A stretch of 64,000 nucleotides of DNA from DASWIG01 sp036397835 (GTDB lineage: Bacteria > Acidobacteriota > Thermoanaerobaculia > Multivoradales > J023): assembly GCA_036397835.1 (NCBI GenBank), contig DASWIG010000100.1:1-64000 (forward strand). Direction: 5' to 3'. Below are positions 43,325-51,680 of the stretch, one piece after another (the first letter of the stretch is position 1; each line of letters begins with the position of its first letter). A program made the position numbers and the translations under genes. Under the pieces are notes generated by a model, which worked only from the letters and a program-made list of their open reading frames with translations, searched no databases and was not told the DNA's origin.

Positions 43325-45088
43325 TCACTCCGAGGCCACGACTCTCCCCGCCGGATCGCCCAGCCAGCGGTCGAGCACCGCCACCAGCTCCTCCTTGCGG
43401 AACGGCTTCGAGATGTAGTCGTTCATCCCCACCGCCAGGCACCGTTCGCGGTCGCCCTTCATGGCGTGGGCGGTCACCGCGATCACCGGGATCTGCTCGC
43501 CCACGCTCTCCCGCTGGCGGATGCGGCGGGTGGTCTCGTAGCCGTCGAGCTCCGGCATCTGGCAGTCCATCAGCACCAGGTCGTAGCGCTCCCGGTCGAG
43601 CGCCGCCAGCACCTCGACGCCGTTTTCCACCGCGTCGACCCGGTAGCCCAGGGCCTCGAGCTGGCGGCAGGCCACCAGACGGTTGACGGGGTTGTCTTCC
43701 GCCAGCAGGAAGCGGCAGCTCGCGGGGTCGTGGTGGAGCGGCAGCGGCGTCTCGACCACCGGGCGGCGGTCCTGCCGCCGCGCCGGCAGGAACGGGACGA
43801 CGAAGTAGAACGTCGAGCCCGGCGGCGGCGACCGCTCGAGCCCGATCTGGCCCCCCAGGAGCTCGACCAGGCGCTGGCTGATGGCCAGGCCGAGCCCGGT
43901 GCCCCCGAAACGCCGGGTGGTCGAGCTGTCGGCCTGGGTGAAGGCGGTGAAGAGACGCTCCTGAGCGTCCGACGGCACCCCGATCCCGGTGTCGTGGACG
44001 GTGAAGCGGACGTCGACGCCGTGCTCGTCGAAACGTTCCTGCTCGACGCGGACCTCCACGAAGCCGTCTTGGGTGAACTTGATGGCGTTGCCCACCAGGT
44101 TCACCAGCACCTGGCGGATGCGCGTGGGGTCGCCCTCGAGCTGCTGCGGGTAGGCGTCGGTGATCTCCACGCGCAGGTCGAGCCCCTTGGCGTGGGCGCG
44201 GATCGCCAGCGGCTCGACGGCGCGCTCCACGACCTCCCGCAGGTTGAACTCGACGACCTCGACCTCGAGCTTGCCGGCCTCGATCTTCGAGAAGTCGAGG
44301 ATGTCGTCGATCAACTGCAGCAGGCCCTCGGCCGACGAGTTGAGGATCTCGGCGTGCTTGCGCTCCTCCTCGCCCAGGCCGGCGTCGAGGAGCAGGCCGG
44401 TCATGCCGAGGATGGCGTTCATCGGCGTGCGGATCTCGTGGCTCATGTTGGCGAGGAAGAGGCTCTTGGCCTGGCTGGCCAGCTCGGCCGCCTCCTTGGC
44501 CTTCTCGAGCTCCTCGCGCCGGCGGCGCTCGAAGGCCCCCAGCATGAGCTCGCCGACGATCTTCATCAGCGCCACCACGTCGTCGGACCAGTCGCGGCGG
44601 CGCCGCACCGACGAGAACGAGAGATAGCCGACGACCACCTCGCTGGCGACGATCGGCACCGCGACCAGCGAGCGCAGCCCTTCGCGGTCGTAGACCGCCT
44701 TCTCCGCCGCCGCCGCCGCGGGCAGCTCGTCGACCGCCGGCACGATCACCACCTCGGGGGTGCGGATGCGCCTGGCGAACCAGGGATAGACCGCGGAAGC
44801 CAGTTCCTGGAGGGCGTCGTGGTGGGGCTCGAGGCCGTTGCGGCACCACTCGTGGGTGCTCGACTGCACGGCGCCGTCGGCCGAGAAGCGGAAGAGGTGG
44901 CCGCGGTCGGCGTCCACGAACTCGCCGACCTCGCTCAAGGCGCCCACGATCTCCTGGTCGGTGCGCTCCGAGGCGAGGTTGATCAGCCGCGAAGAGATCG
45001 ACGTGACGAGCCTCTCGAAGGCATATCGGTAGTCGAGCTCTTCTTCGAGAGCCCGGATCCGGGCCCGGTTGTTCTCGGAGTCGCTCAT
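43325..45088 (-). CDS. Hybrid sensor histidine kinase: GAF, HisKA, HATPase_c, receiver
   Basis: 587 residues, cytoplasmic. An N-terminal coiled coil, then a GAF domain ~25-185 (RGHLFRFSADGAVQSSTHEW; LRSLVAVPIVASEVVVGYLS). HisKA with ANMSHEIRTPMNAILGMTG; HATPase N-box NLVGNAIKFT, G1 VHDTGIGV, G2 GGTGLGLAIS. A C-terminal receiver starts FLLAEDNPVN, with the phospho-acceptor in VLMDCQMPELDG and Lys in ISKPFRKEEL. BarA/LuxQ-like phosphorelay architecture without HPt. No cognate regulator is adjacent, so a distant HPt or regulator is expected. Confidence 0.9.
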   Translation of the reverse strand: MSDSENNRARIRALEEELDYRYAFERLVTSISSRLINLASERTDQEIVGALSEVGEFVDADRGHLFRFSADGAVQSSTHEWCRNGLEPHHDALQELASAVYPWFARRIRTPEVVIVPAVDELPAAAAAEKAVYDREGLRSLVAVPIVASEVVVGYLSFSSVRRRRDWSDDVVALMKIVGELMLGAFERRRREELEKAKEAAELASQAKSLFLANMSHEIRTPMNAILGMTGLLLDAGLGEEERKHAEILNSSAEGLLQLIDDILDFSKIEAGKLEVEVVEFNLREVVERAVEPLAIRAHAKGLDLRVEITDAYPQQLEGDPTRIRQVLVNLVGNAIKFTQDGFVEVRVEQERFDEHGVDVRFTVHDTGIGVPSDAQERLFTAFTQADSSTTRRFGGTGLGLAISQRLVELLGGQIGLERSPPPGSTFYFVVPFLPARRQDRRPVVETPLPLHHDPASCRFLLAEDNPVNRLVACRQLEALGYRVDAVENGVEVLAALDRERYDLVLMDCQMPELDGYETTRRIRQRESVGEQIPVIAVTAHAMKGDRERCLAVGMNDYISKPFRKEELVAVLDRWLGDPAGRVVASE

Positions 45089-45187
45089 AATCTACTGTCC
45101 ACTGCCGGGCGATCATCTTATGCGCATATCGTGATCATGCCCAATCCCCCGATCCCCGGGGCAGGGCGCCTTGCCGGCGCGCCGCCC

Positions 45188-46345
45188 TCAGCCGGTGCCG
45201 GCGCCGCACACCTCGCCGCTCCCGACGAGGCAGCCCAGCACCCGCTCGTAGCGAGCGACCATCTCGTCGGCCGAGAAGGTCTCGGCGCGGCGCCGGGCGG
45301 CCTCGCGCATCGCCTGGTAGCGGGGCCGGTCGGCGAGCAGGTCCGCCGCCAGGGTGCCGAGGCAGACGTCCTCGCCCGCCGGGCAGAGCACCCCGGTCTC
45401 GCCGTCGGCCACCACCTCCGGCAGGCCGCCGGCCTTGTAGCCGATCACCGGACAGCCGCAGGCCTGGGCCTCGAGCGCCGAGAGCCCGAAGCTCTCGGCG
45501 AGGCTGGGCAGGAAGAAGAGGTCGCTGGCCTGCAGGATGGGCTCGAGGTGGGTCAGCCGGCCGAGCACCCGCACGTCGTCGCCCACGCCGAGCTGGCGCG
45601 CCAGGTCGACCGCCATCTTGCGCTCCGGGCCGTCGCCCACCAGGGCCAGCACCGCGTCGACGCGCCGGCGCAGGGCCGCGAAGCCGCGCACCACGTCGTC
45701 CACGCGCTTGACCGGCCGGAAGTTCGACATGTGGGTGATCACGAACCGCCCTTCGGCGCCGAGCTCGCGGCGCGTCGCCGCCGCATCGGCGGGCCGGAAG
45801 CGCTCGAGGTCGACGAAGTTGGGGATGACGACGACCTTCTGCGGCGGGATGCGGAACTCGGACTCGGTCTTCTGCGCCAGCCAGCGGCTCGGGGCCGTCA
45901 GCACGTCCTGACGCAGGATCGAGAACCGCGTGAGCTCGAAGAAGCTGCGCTCGATGCCCACCAGGGTGATGTCGGTGCCGTGCAGGGTGCAGGCCAGCGT
46001 CACGTCGAGCCCGCGTTCCTCGCGCAGCACCTCGCGCGCCTGCCACGCGGCCTGGGCGTGGGGCACGGCGTAATGGCTGTGCACCAGCTCCACGCCGTGC
46101 TCCTCCACCAGCTCGATGATCTTGTTGGCGAGGTTCAATGAGTAGGGCTGGTAGCGGAAGAGGGGGTAGGTGCTCACCTCCACGGCGTGGAAGTGGAGGT
46201 TCCTGAGGTCCTCGTCGTAGCGGAAGGGCCGCTCGTAGGACACCATGTGGACCTCGTGGCCGCGGCTCGCCAGCTCCTTCGCGAGCTCGGTGGCCACCAC
46301 GCCGCTGCCTCCGTAGGTCGGATAACACACCACGGCCATCCGCAT
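45188..46345 (-). CDS. bshA: N-acetyl-alpha-D-glucosaminyl L-malate synthase (bacillithiol synthesis)
   Basis: 385 residues from ATG 46345, with AGGAGGG 5 bp upstream. GT4 glycosyltransferase (GT-B fold). The front MRMAVVCYPTYGGSGVVATE is a strong BshA signature, followed by SHYAVPHAQAAW, CTLHGTDITLVG, IPNFVDLERFRP and the C-terminal nucleotide-sugar site LPSLAESFGLSALEAQACGC. It joins UDP-GlcNAc and L-malate in the first step of bacillithiol synthesis. bshB and bshC are not in the window. Its neighbour nth is only 22 bp upstream on the same strand. Confidence 0.9.
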   Translation of the reverse strand: MRMAVVCYPTYGGSGVVATELAKELASRGHEVHMVSYERPFRYDEDLRNLHFHAVEVSTYPLFRYQPYSLNLANKIIELVEEHGVELVHSHYAVPHAQAAWQAREVLREERGLDVTLACTLHGTDITLVGIERSFFELTRFSILRQDVLTAPSRWLAQKTESEFRIPPQKVVVIPNFVDLERFRPADAAATRRELGAEGRFVITHMSNFRPVKRVDDVVRGFAALRRRVDAVLALVGDGPERKMAVDLARQLGVGDDVRVLGRLTHLEPILQASDLFFLPSLAESFGLSALEAQACGCPVIGYKAGGLPEVVADGETGVLCPAGEDVCLGTLAADLLADRPRYQAMREAARRRAETFSADEMVARYERVLGCLVGSGEVCGAGTG

Positions 46346-46367
46346 CGCGCCCTCCTGGTGTCGTTCT

Positions 46368-47057
46368 TCAAGACCGGGACGTCCGGCCCTGGCGGCTCTT
46401 TCGCTCGCCGTTCTTACGGCGCTCCTCGGCCTTGAGTTTCTCGGCGGCGGCCCAGGAGCAGACCCGGCAGGCGTCGAGGTCATGATAGCGCGCCGGACAG
46501 TGCTCGCGGCCGAAGTAGATGATCTGCAGGTGGAGCTTGTTCCAGCTCGCCTGCGGGAACGCGCGCTTGAGGTCGCGCTCGGTGCGCGCGACGCTGGAGC
46601 CGTCGGAAAGGCCCCAGCGCCGGGCCAGGCGGTGGATGTGGGTGTCCACGGGGAAGGCGGGGTGGCCGAAGGCCTGGGCCATCACCACTGAAGCGGTCTT
46701 GTGGCCCACGCCGGGCAGGGCCTCCAGCTCCTCGAAGGTCCGCGGCACCGCGCCGCCGCGAGCCGCAAGCCGTTCGGCGAGGCCCTTGAGGTTCTTCGCC
46801 TTCTGCGGCGCCAGCCCGATCTCGCGGATCGTCTCGCGGATCTCCGCCTCCGGCAGCCGCGCCATCGCCGCCGGCGTCGGCGCGCGGGCGAACAGCGCGG
46901 GCGTGACCTGGTTGACCTTCTTGTCGGTCGTCTGGGCCGACAGCACCACGGCGACCAGCAGCGTGAACGGGTCGCGGTGGGCGAGGGGGATCGCGGTCTC
47001 GGGATAGAGCTCGTCGAGGATCGCCATGATCCTGCGAGCTTTCTCTTGCCGGGTCAT
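46368..47057 (-). CDS. nth: Endonuclease III (DNA glycosylase/AP lyase), cluster motif incomplete
   Basis: 229 residues. HhH-GPD fold: LLVAVVLSAQTTDKKVN, the hairpin LPGVGHKTASVVM with catalytic Lys, and FPVDTHIHRLARR with catalytic Asp. It removes oxidised pyrimidines in base-excision repair. The usual C-x6-C-x2-C-x5-C cluster site appears as HCPARYHDLDACRVCSWAA: three cysteines with wider first spacing and no fourth. The basic tail (EERRKNGERKSRQGRTSRS) is extended. It sits between the Omp85-like gene and bshA, 7 bp and 22 bp away, as a probable operon. Confidence 0.9.
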   Translation of the reverse strand: MTRQEKARRIMAILDELYPETAIPLAHRDPFTLLVAVVLSAQTTDKKVNQVTPALFARAPTPAAMARLPEAEIRETIREIGLAPQKAKNLKGLAERLAARGGAVPRTFEELEALPGVGHKTASVVMAQAFGHPAFPVDTHIHRLARRWGLSDGSSVARTERDLKRAFPQASWNKLHLQIIYFGREHCPARYHDLDACRVCSWAAAEKLKAEERRKNGERKSRQGRTSRS

Positions 47058-47064
47058 GCGCGGA

Positions 47065-48822
47065 TCAGAAGCTCTTCTTGGTGCTCACCAGCCACTGGAC
47101 GCGCTCGATCGAGTCGTCGCCGTCGAGCGGGAAGGCGACGTCGAAGTGGACGACGGAGCCGAGGCCCGAGCGGCTCGACGAGAGGCGCAGGCCGAAGCCG
47201 GCGTCGCGCAGCAGCCCGAGGTCGGGGGTGCGCCCTTCGCCCCAGGTGCGGCCGAGGTCGACGAAGACCGCCGCGCTCACGTAGAAGAGCCGGAGGGGGT
47301 AGAAGTCGGTGAAGAACCGCTGCTCGAGCGACACCAGCAGGCGCTGCTCGCCGTCCTGGTAGCGCAGCGGGTAGCCGCGCAGGCCGCTGTCGCCGCCGAG
47401 CAGCAACTGGTCCTCGGGGTCGAGCTCGTCGACGGCGTCGAATTCCACGCGGGCGAAGAAGAGATGGGGACCGAAGTTGCGCCAGTAGTAGCGCGCGTTG
47501 CCGCCGAGGCGGACGTTCTCCCCCCCCGCCTTTCCCCAGCGGCCGCCGGCCGCGGCGGCGAGCAGCAGCCACTGCCGCTCGCCGAAACGGAAGCCGGCGC
47601 TGAGCCGGCCGTCGGCGATCGCCGCGTCGTGGGAGGCGCCGAAGGCCTGCGCGGCGTAGCCGAGGCGGACGCGGTAGTGGAAGCCGAGCGCCACGTCCTC
47701 GGTGCGGCCTATCTGGTCGAGCAAGTGCGCCTCCGCGTAGTCATCCCCCACGGACTCGAAGCCGATCCACGGAAAGGCCAGGGTGCGGTCCGCCGGCAGG
47801 TCGACCGTCGCGTCGCCGGACTTCGGCCCGCCGGGAAAGCGGCGGGGACGCTCGCGCTGGGGCACCCGGCCGTCGCTCGAGCTCTCCTCGCTCGGCGGCC
47901 GGAAGGGGCCGCTCAGGCTCGTGAAGTGGTGCTCCTCGTAGGTCAGACCTGCGATCCAGCGCCGCGAGCGGCCCCCCACCAGGCCCGGGGACATGCCGCC
48001 GTTGACCTCGATGCGCCGCTCGCGGTGGCCGAACTGGTCGACGATCTCGCCGAGGGCGTAGACCGACTCGATGCGGTTGTCGGTGAGGTACTGGAAGCCC
48101 GCGGACCAGCGGCTGTCAAGCGAGTAGAACGGCCGCGCCAGCTCGAGCTGGCGGGTGCCGCCGTCGCTCGAGTCGCCGTATTCGAGCTTGAAGGTCAGCC
48201 AGCGGCCGAGGAAGTTCTCCTGCTCGTAGCGCGCCATGAACACGTCGCGGTCGACGTCGGAGGTGTGCTTCAAGGTGACCGAAGCTCCCGTCCCCAGGAC
48301 GTTGTGGTCCTGCAGCTTGGCGTCCGTCGAGCTGACGCCGCCGCTGCGCCCGATCGACAGGCCCGGCCGCAGCGTCCAGACGTCGCGGGTGCGCACCTCC
48401 ACGTCCACCCGGTTGTGGCGGTAGCCCACCACCCGGATCTCGGCGTCGTACAGGTAGCGGTTGCGCCGCAGGATCCGCTCGGATTCGTCGAGGATCCGGC
48501 GCGAGAACGGATCCCCCTCCGCGAACAGGAGCTGCCGGCGCACCACCTCCGGACGCGTCGTCCGGTGCAGGCGGTTGGTCAGGCGGTAGATGCGGTTGTT
48601 CTCCCGCGGATCGTCCGCGTCGAACACGTCGTCCGTCACCACGTGGACGTCGCCGATCACCGCGCCGCGGCTCTCCAACACCTCGTCGTTCGGGATCGCC
48701 CCGGACCAGGCCGAGGCCCCCGGCGGCTCGGCGGCCACGCCCGCGGCTGCCACGAAAGCGGCCAACGCCATGAGGCAGGCGCCCCCGGGTCGGTTAAGAG
48801 GATGGTTGCTCGAAAGCGGCAT
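47065..48822 (-). CDS. Omp85-superfamily outer-membrane protein (BamA/ShlB-like barrel)
   Basis: 585 residues from ATG 48822 (48846 is possible but gives an odd signal peptide). Signal peptide LMALAAFVAAAGVAAEP. One POTRA-like region at ~70-130: IYRLTNRLHRTTRPEVVRRQ, LLFAEGDPFSRRILDESERI, VDVEVRTRDVWTLRPG. The rest is a beta barrel with LLLGGDSGLRGYPLRY, the conserved loop-6 (V/L)RG(F/Y) motif, and ends with a Phe (STKKSF) as barrels do. Role: insertion or export across the outer membrane; substrate unknown. Evidence for a diderm cell. Confidence 0.8.
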   Translation of the reverse strand: MPLSSNHPLNRPGGACLMALAAFVAAAGVAAEPPGASAWSGAIPNDEVLESRGAVIGDVHVVTDDVFDADDPRENNRIYRLTNRLHRTTRPEVVRRQLLFAEGDPFSRRILDESERILRRNRYLYDAEIRVVGYRHNRVDVEVRTRDVWTLRPGLSIGRSGGVSSTDAKLQDHNVLGTGASVTLKHTSDVDRDVFMARYEQENFLGRWLTFKLEYGDSSDGGTRQLELARPFYSLDSRWSAGFQYLTDNRIESVYALGEIVDQFGHRERRIEVNGGMSPGLVGGRSRRWIAGLTYEEHHFTSLSGPFRPPSEESSSDGRVPQRERPRRFPGGPKSGDATVDLPADRTLAFPWIGFESVGDDYAEAHLLDQIGRTEDVALGFHYRVRLGYAAQAFGASHDAAIADGRLSAGFRFGERQWLLLAAAAGGRWGKAGGENVRLGGNARYYWRNFGPHLFFARVEFDAVDELDPEDQLLLGGDSGLRGYPLRYQDGEQRLLVSLEQRFFTDFYPLRLFYVSAAVFVDLGRTWGEGRTPDLGLLRDAGFGLRLSSSRSGLGSVVHFDVAFPLDGDDSIERVQWLVSTKKSF

Positions 48823-48853
48823 GGCCACGAAGCATGGCTGCTCCATTCGCGAT

Positions 48854-48891
48854 TGTCAAGACCTTGACACGTCGAGCGCAGAGGATAACAG
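48854..48891 (+). promoter_or_regulatory. Promoter of htpG and overlapping divergent -35 elements
   Basis: TTGACA at 48864-48869 and TAACAG at 48886-48891 (16-bp spacer) form a sigma-70-like promoter facing htpG. The perfect palindrome TGTCAAG-AC-CTTGACA at 48854-48869 also makes a TTGACA on the minus strand for the Omp85-type gene, so the two -35 boxes are back to back. No CIRCE element (TTAGCACTC) was seen. Confidence 0.5.
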
Positions 48892-49053
48892 AACCTCCCA
48901 GGAGCGCAAGGAATCTCCGCCCACCCCCTGGCCAGGCCGGCGCGAATCCGGTAAACTATCGGACCGGCTACGAGCGCCGACCACCCGGTCGCAACCCACG
49001 TCCAAGGAGCCCCAGGGCCGATCGTACCCGAGGACGGCACGGAGAGGAACGTC

Positions 49054-51030
49054 ATGGCGACTACCGTCGAATCCCCGCAGGTGGAAACCCACCAGTTCCA
49101 GGCCGAGACGCGAAAGCTGCTCGACCTGATGATCCACTCGCTCTACACGCAGAAGGAGATCTTCCTGCGCGAGCTCGTCTCGAACGCGTCGGACGCCTGC
49201 GACCGCCTGCGTTTCGAGGCCTTGTCGAGCCCCGAGCTGATGGCGGGCGACGACCCCCTCGAGATCCACCTCGAAGGCGACAAGGAGGCCCGCACGCTGA
49301 CGATCAGCGACAACGGCATCGGCATGAGCCGCGAGGAGGTGATCGCGAACATCGGCACCATCGCCAAGTCGGGCAGCCAGGAGCTGATGGCCAGGCTGCG
49401 CGAGGCGCCGCCGACCACGGCCGAGCTCCACGAGCTCATCGGCCAGTTCGGCGTCGGCTTCTACTCGGCGTTCATGGCCGCCGACAAGCTCACCCTGGTG
49501 ACCCGCCGCGCCGGCGAGGAGAGCGCCACCCGCTGGGAGTCGACGGGCGACGGCACCTACACCCTGGCGTCGGCCCAGCGCCCCGGCCGCGGCACCTCCA
49601 TCACCCTGCACCTGAAGCCCGCGGACTCGGACGCCGGCATCGAGGACTACACCGAGCGCTGGACCGTCTCCCGCATCGTCAAGCGCTATTCCGACTTCGT
49701 GGCCTACCCGATCATCTTCCACGACACCAGGGAAGTGACGAAGGAGGAGAAGGACGAGGAGGGCAGAACGAAGGAGGGCGAGACCGAGACCGTCATCGAG
49801 AAGGTCACCCTCAACTCGATGAAGCCGATCTGGACCCGTCCGGCCGTGGAGGTCACCGAGGAGGACTACGCCGAGTTCTACAAGCACATCTCCCACGACT
49901 GGAACCCGCCGATGCGGACGATGCGCTTCGAGGCCGAGGGGCGCATCGAGTACCAGGTGCTGTGCTTCATCCCCTCGGAGGCGTCCGAGGAGCTCTACTA
50001 CCACGCCTTCGAGTACGGCCTGCAGCTCTACGTGCGGCGGGTCAAGATCATGGACCGTTGCGAGGACCTGGTGCCGCGCTACCTGCGCTTCGTGCGCGGC
50101 GTCGTCGACTCCGAGGACCTGCCGCTGAACATCTCGCGCCAGCGGCTCCAGGAAGACCGGCACATCGCCCAGATCAGGAAGTGGATCACCCGCAAGGTCC
50201 TCGAGACCTTGCAGCAGGTGAAGAGCGAGGACGCCGAGAAGTACCTGGGGTTCTGGGAGCACTTCGGCCGCGCCATGAAGGAGGGCCTGACCGCCGACTT
50301 CGACAACAAGGAGAAGCTCCTGCCGCTGATGCTCTGGCAGTCCTCGGCCGACCCCGAGAAGCTGACCACCCTCGCCGAGTACAAGGAGCGCATGCAGGAG
50401 GGCCAGGAGCACGTCTACTACCTCTCGGGCGAGTCGCGCGCCGCCGTCGACAGCTCGCCCCACCTCGAGGCCTTCAAGGCCAAGGGCTACGAGGTCCTCT
50501 ACCTGACCGACCCGGTCGACGAGCTCGTGGTGCAGTACCTGCACGAGTACGACGACAAGCGTCTGAAGTCGGTCGGCAAGGGCGAGGTCGACCTCGAGGC
50601 CAAGGACGAGGAGGAGAAGAAGGAGCGCAAGAAGCAGCTCGAGGCCAAGCAGGAGAAGCACAAGGACCTGCTGGACCTGATCCAGAAGAAGCTCGACCGC
50701 GAGATCAAGTGGGTGCGCTTCTCCGGGCGGCTGACGGCCTCGCCGGCGTGCCTGGTGGGCGCCGAGCACGACTACAGCCCGCAGCTCGAGAAGCTGCTGA
50801 TGAAGGGCAAGGGCGGCGGCCCCAAGCAGCGCTGGATCCTCGAGCTCAACCCGGACCACGAGCTGCTCGTCAAGATGGAGGCGCGCTACGCGGCCGACAA
50901 GGAGGACCCGCTCCTCGGCGACTACGCCGAGCTCCTGCTCGGCTACGCCCAGGTCGCCCAGGGCTCGGAGCTCACCGATCGGGTGATCTTCAACCAGGCC
51001 CTGGCCAAGGTCATGGTCGAGCGGCTGTAG
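49054..51030 (+). CDS. htpG: Molecular chaperone HtpG (Hsp90)
   Basis: 658 residues. Full-length: the N-terminal GHKL ATPase with LRELVSNASDACDRLRFEAL, SDNGIGMSREEV, GTIAKSGS and IGQFGVGFYSAFM; the middle domain with LPLNISRQRLQEDRHIAQI (catalytic Arg); a charged linker rich in Glu/Lys (LEAKDEEEKKERKKQLEAKQ); and the C-terminal dimerisation domain ending RVIFNQALAKVMVERL. ATP-dependent cytosolic chaperone. Its last 56 bp are repeated 5.5 kb downstream, at the far edge of an accessory island. Follows a sigma-70-like promoter. Confidence 0.95.
   Translation: MATTVESPQVETHQFQAETRKLLDLMIHSLYTQKEIFLRELVSNASDACDRLRFEALSSPELMAGDDPLEIHLEGDKEARTLTISDNGIGMSREEVIANIGTIAKSGSQELMARLREAPPTTAELHELIGQFGVGFYSAFMAADKLTLVTRRAGEESATRWESTGDGTYTLASAQRPGRGTSITLHLKPADSDAGIEDYTERWTVSRIVKRYSDFVAYPIIFHDTREVTKEEKDEEGRTKEGETETVIEKVTLNSMKPIWTRPAVEVTEEDYAEFYKHISHDWNPPMRTMRFEAEGRIEYQVLCFIPSEASEELYYHAFEYGLQLYVRRVKIMDRCEDLVPRYLRFVRGVVDSEDLPLNISRQRLQEDRHIAQIRKWITRKVLETLQQVKSEDAEKYLGFWEHFGRAMKEGLTADFDNKEKLLPLMLWQSSADPEKLTTLAEYKERMQEGQEHVYYLSGESRAAVDSSPHLEAFKAKGYEVLYLTDPVDELVVQYLHEYDDKRLKSVGKGEVDLEAKDEEEKKERKKQLEAKQEKHKDLLDLIQKKLDREIKWVRFSGRLTASPACLVGAEHDYSPQLEKLLMKGKGGGPKQRWILELNPDHELLVKMEARYAADKEDPLLGDYAELLLGYAQVAQGSELTDRVIFNQALAKVMVERL
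50973..51028 (+). repeat. Left 56-bp direct repeat (in htpG 3' end), island boundary
   Basis: The segment from CACCGATC to GCGGCTGT is repeated at 56487-56542 in the same orientation with three mismatches. Together they bound a 5.46-kb accessory segment, as expected for att-like sites formed by insertion at the end of a housekeeping gene. The left copy encodes the authentic HtpG C-terminus. Confidence 0.8.
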
Positions 51031-51059
51031 ACGCGCTCAGCGCAGACGGCCTCGAGGCG

Positions 51060-51250
51060 GGGCGCGACAATGACCATTGAGACGCGATGAACGCCCTTTC
51101 ATCATGGGCTAACGTAAGTTGGCGCATGATGAGTGACGAGAAATCGCGGCTCAATGACCATTGAGACGCGCCGGACGTGTCGTCCATCATGGGCCAATAT
51201 CGTTGGCGCATGATGAACGGGGAGAAAACGCGCCTCAACGGCCATTGAAG
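51060..51250. repeat. Two and a half copies of an 84-bp repeat with alternating palindromes every ~42 bp
   Basis: CAATGACC-type units begin at 51068, 51152 and 51236 (84 bp apart). Each unit has palindrome 1, CTCAATGACCATTGAG (complete at 51150-51165), and palindrome 2, for example 51185-51215, where CATCATG and CATGATG close an inner GCCAA/TTGGC stem around 5 nt. Centres lie at 51157.5, 51200 and 51241.5. The tract starts 30 bp after the htpG stop and is non-coding. Confidence 0.8.
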
Positions 51251-51258
51251 CGTCCCCA

Positions 51259-51280
51259 GGGCAGGCACGGGGGCCTGCCC
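51259..51280. repeat. REP-like palindrome
   Basis: GGGCAGGC at 51259-51266 and GCCTGCCC at 51273-51280 around ACGGGG, followed by CTAC. This GGCAGGCACGGGGGCCTGCC type of element is familiar as a dispersed intergenic palindrome in several phyla. It may also act as a terminator stem after htpG. Confidence 0.5.
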
Positions 51281-51314
51281 CTACGCCGGACGGCCCGCGA
51301 TCAGCATAGGGGGC

Positions 51315-51364
51315 TTGATCCTGATGCCTGTGATGCGCTATACTGGCGTCTGATGAGCATCAGA
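51315..51364 (+). promoter_or_regulatory. Promoter and operator of the CHAT-NB-ARC operon
   Basis: TTGATC at 51315-51320, 18-bp spacer, TATACT at 51339-51344. The perfect palindrome TCTGATG-AG-CATCAGA at 51349-51364 lies right at the expected transcription start, a typical repressor site. The first gene of the operon encodes a ribbon-helix-helix protein that could bind it. Confidence 0.6.
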
Positions 51365-51376
51365 TAGACGCATAGG

Positions 51377-51418
51377 ACGCACAGACGACGCACCAAGACG
51401 CACAGACGACGCACCAAG
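51377..51418 (+). repeat. Two identical 21-bp direct repeats in the operon leader
   Basis: Copies at 51377-51397 and 51398-51418, both beginning ACGCACAGACG and ending CACCAAG; the second runs into the RBS (AAGGAG) of the gene at 51428. The 21-bp spacing equals two DNA turns, which suits tandem binding of dimers, and the position also allows translational control. Confidence 0.75.
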
Positions 51419-51427
51419 GAGACCGCC

Positions 51428-51640
51428 ATGCCCCGACTGACCATCGAGTTCCCCGAAGAGGGCGACAGGATCCTGAGCAAGCTGGCCAAGGACGAAGACA
51501 CCACCAAGCGCGAGGTGATCCGCCGCGCTCTGGCACTCTACAACTACATCCACAAGGAAGGCGTGAGGATGGGCGGCGGCGAACGCCGCCTGTCGATCAC
51601 CGACAAGGACTCCAAGGTCGTCAAGGACATCATCATCTGA
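51428..51640 (+). CDS. Ribbon-helix-helix regulator of the CHAT-NB-ARC operon
   Basis: 70 residues. Strand PRLTIEFPEEGDRILSKLAK, then two helices with TTKREVIRRALALYNYIHKE, the RHH (CopG/Arc) pattern. The C-terminal tail GGGERRLSITDKDSKVVKDI is a short extension of unknown role. RBS CAAGGAGA. First gene of a three-gene operon with its own promoter, a palindromic operator and 21-bp direct repeats; autorepression is the simplest model. The next gene begins 40 bp later. Confidence 0.75.
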   Translation: MPRLTIEFPEEGDRILSKLAKDEDTTKREVIRRALALYNYIHKEGVRMGGGERRLSITDKDSKVVKDIII

Positions 51641-51680
51641 GAGCCTCCGTTCCGGAGGTGACGAGCAGGAGGGATTCTCC

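Noticed and set aside
49054..51030. htpG as part of the candidate GHKL defence theme
   Set aside because: It is a standard full-length housekeeping Hsp90 with all domains; only its 3' end is linked to the island.
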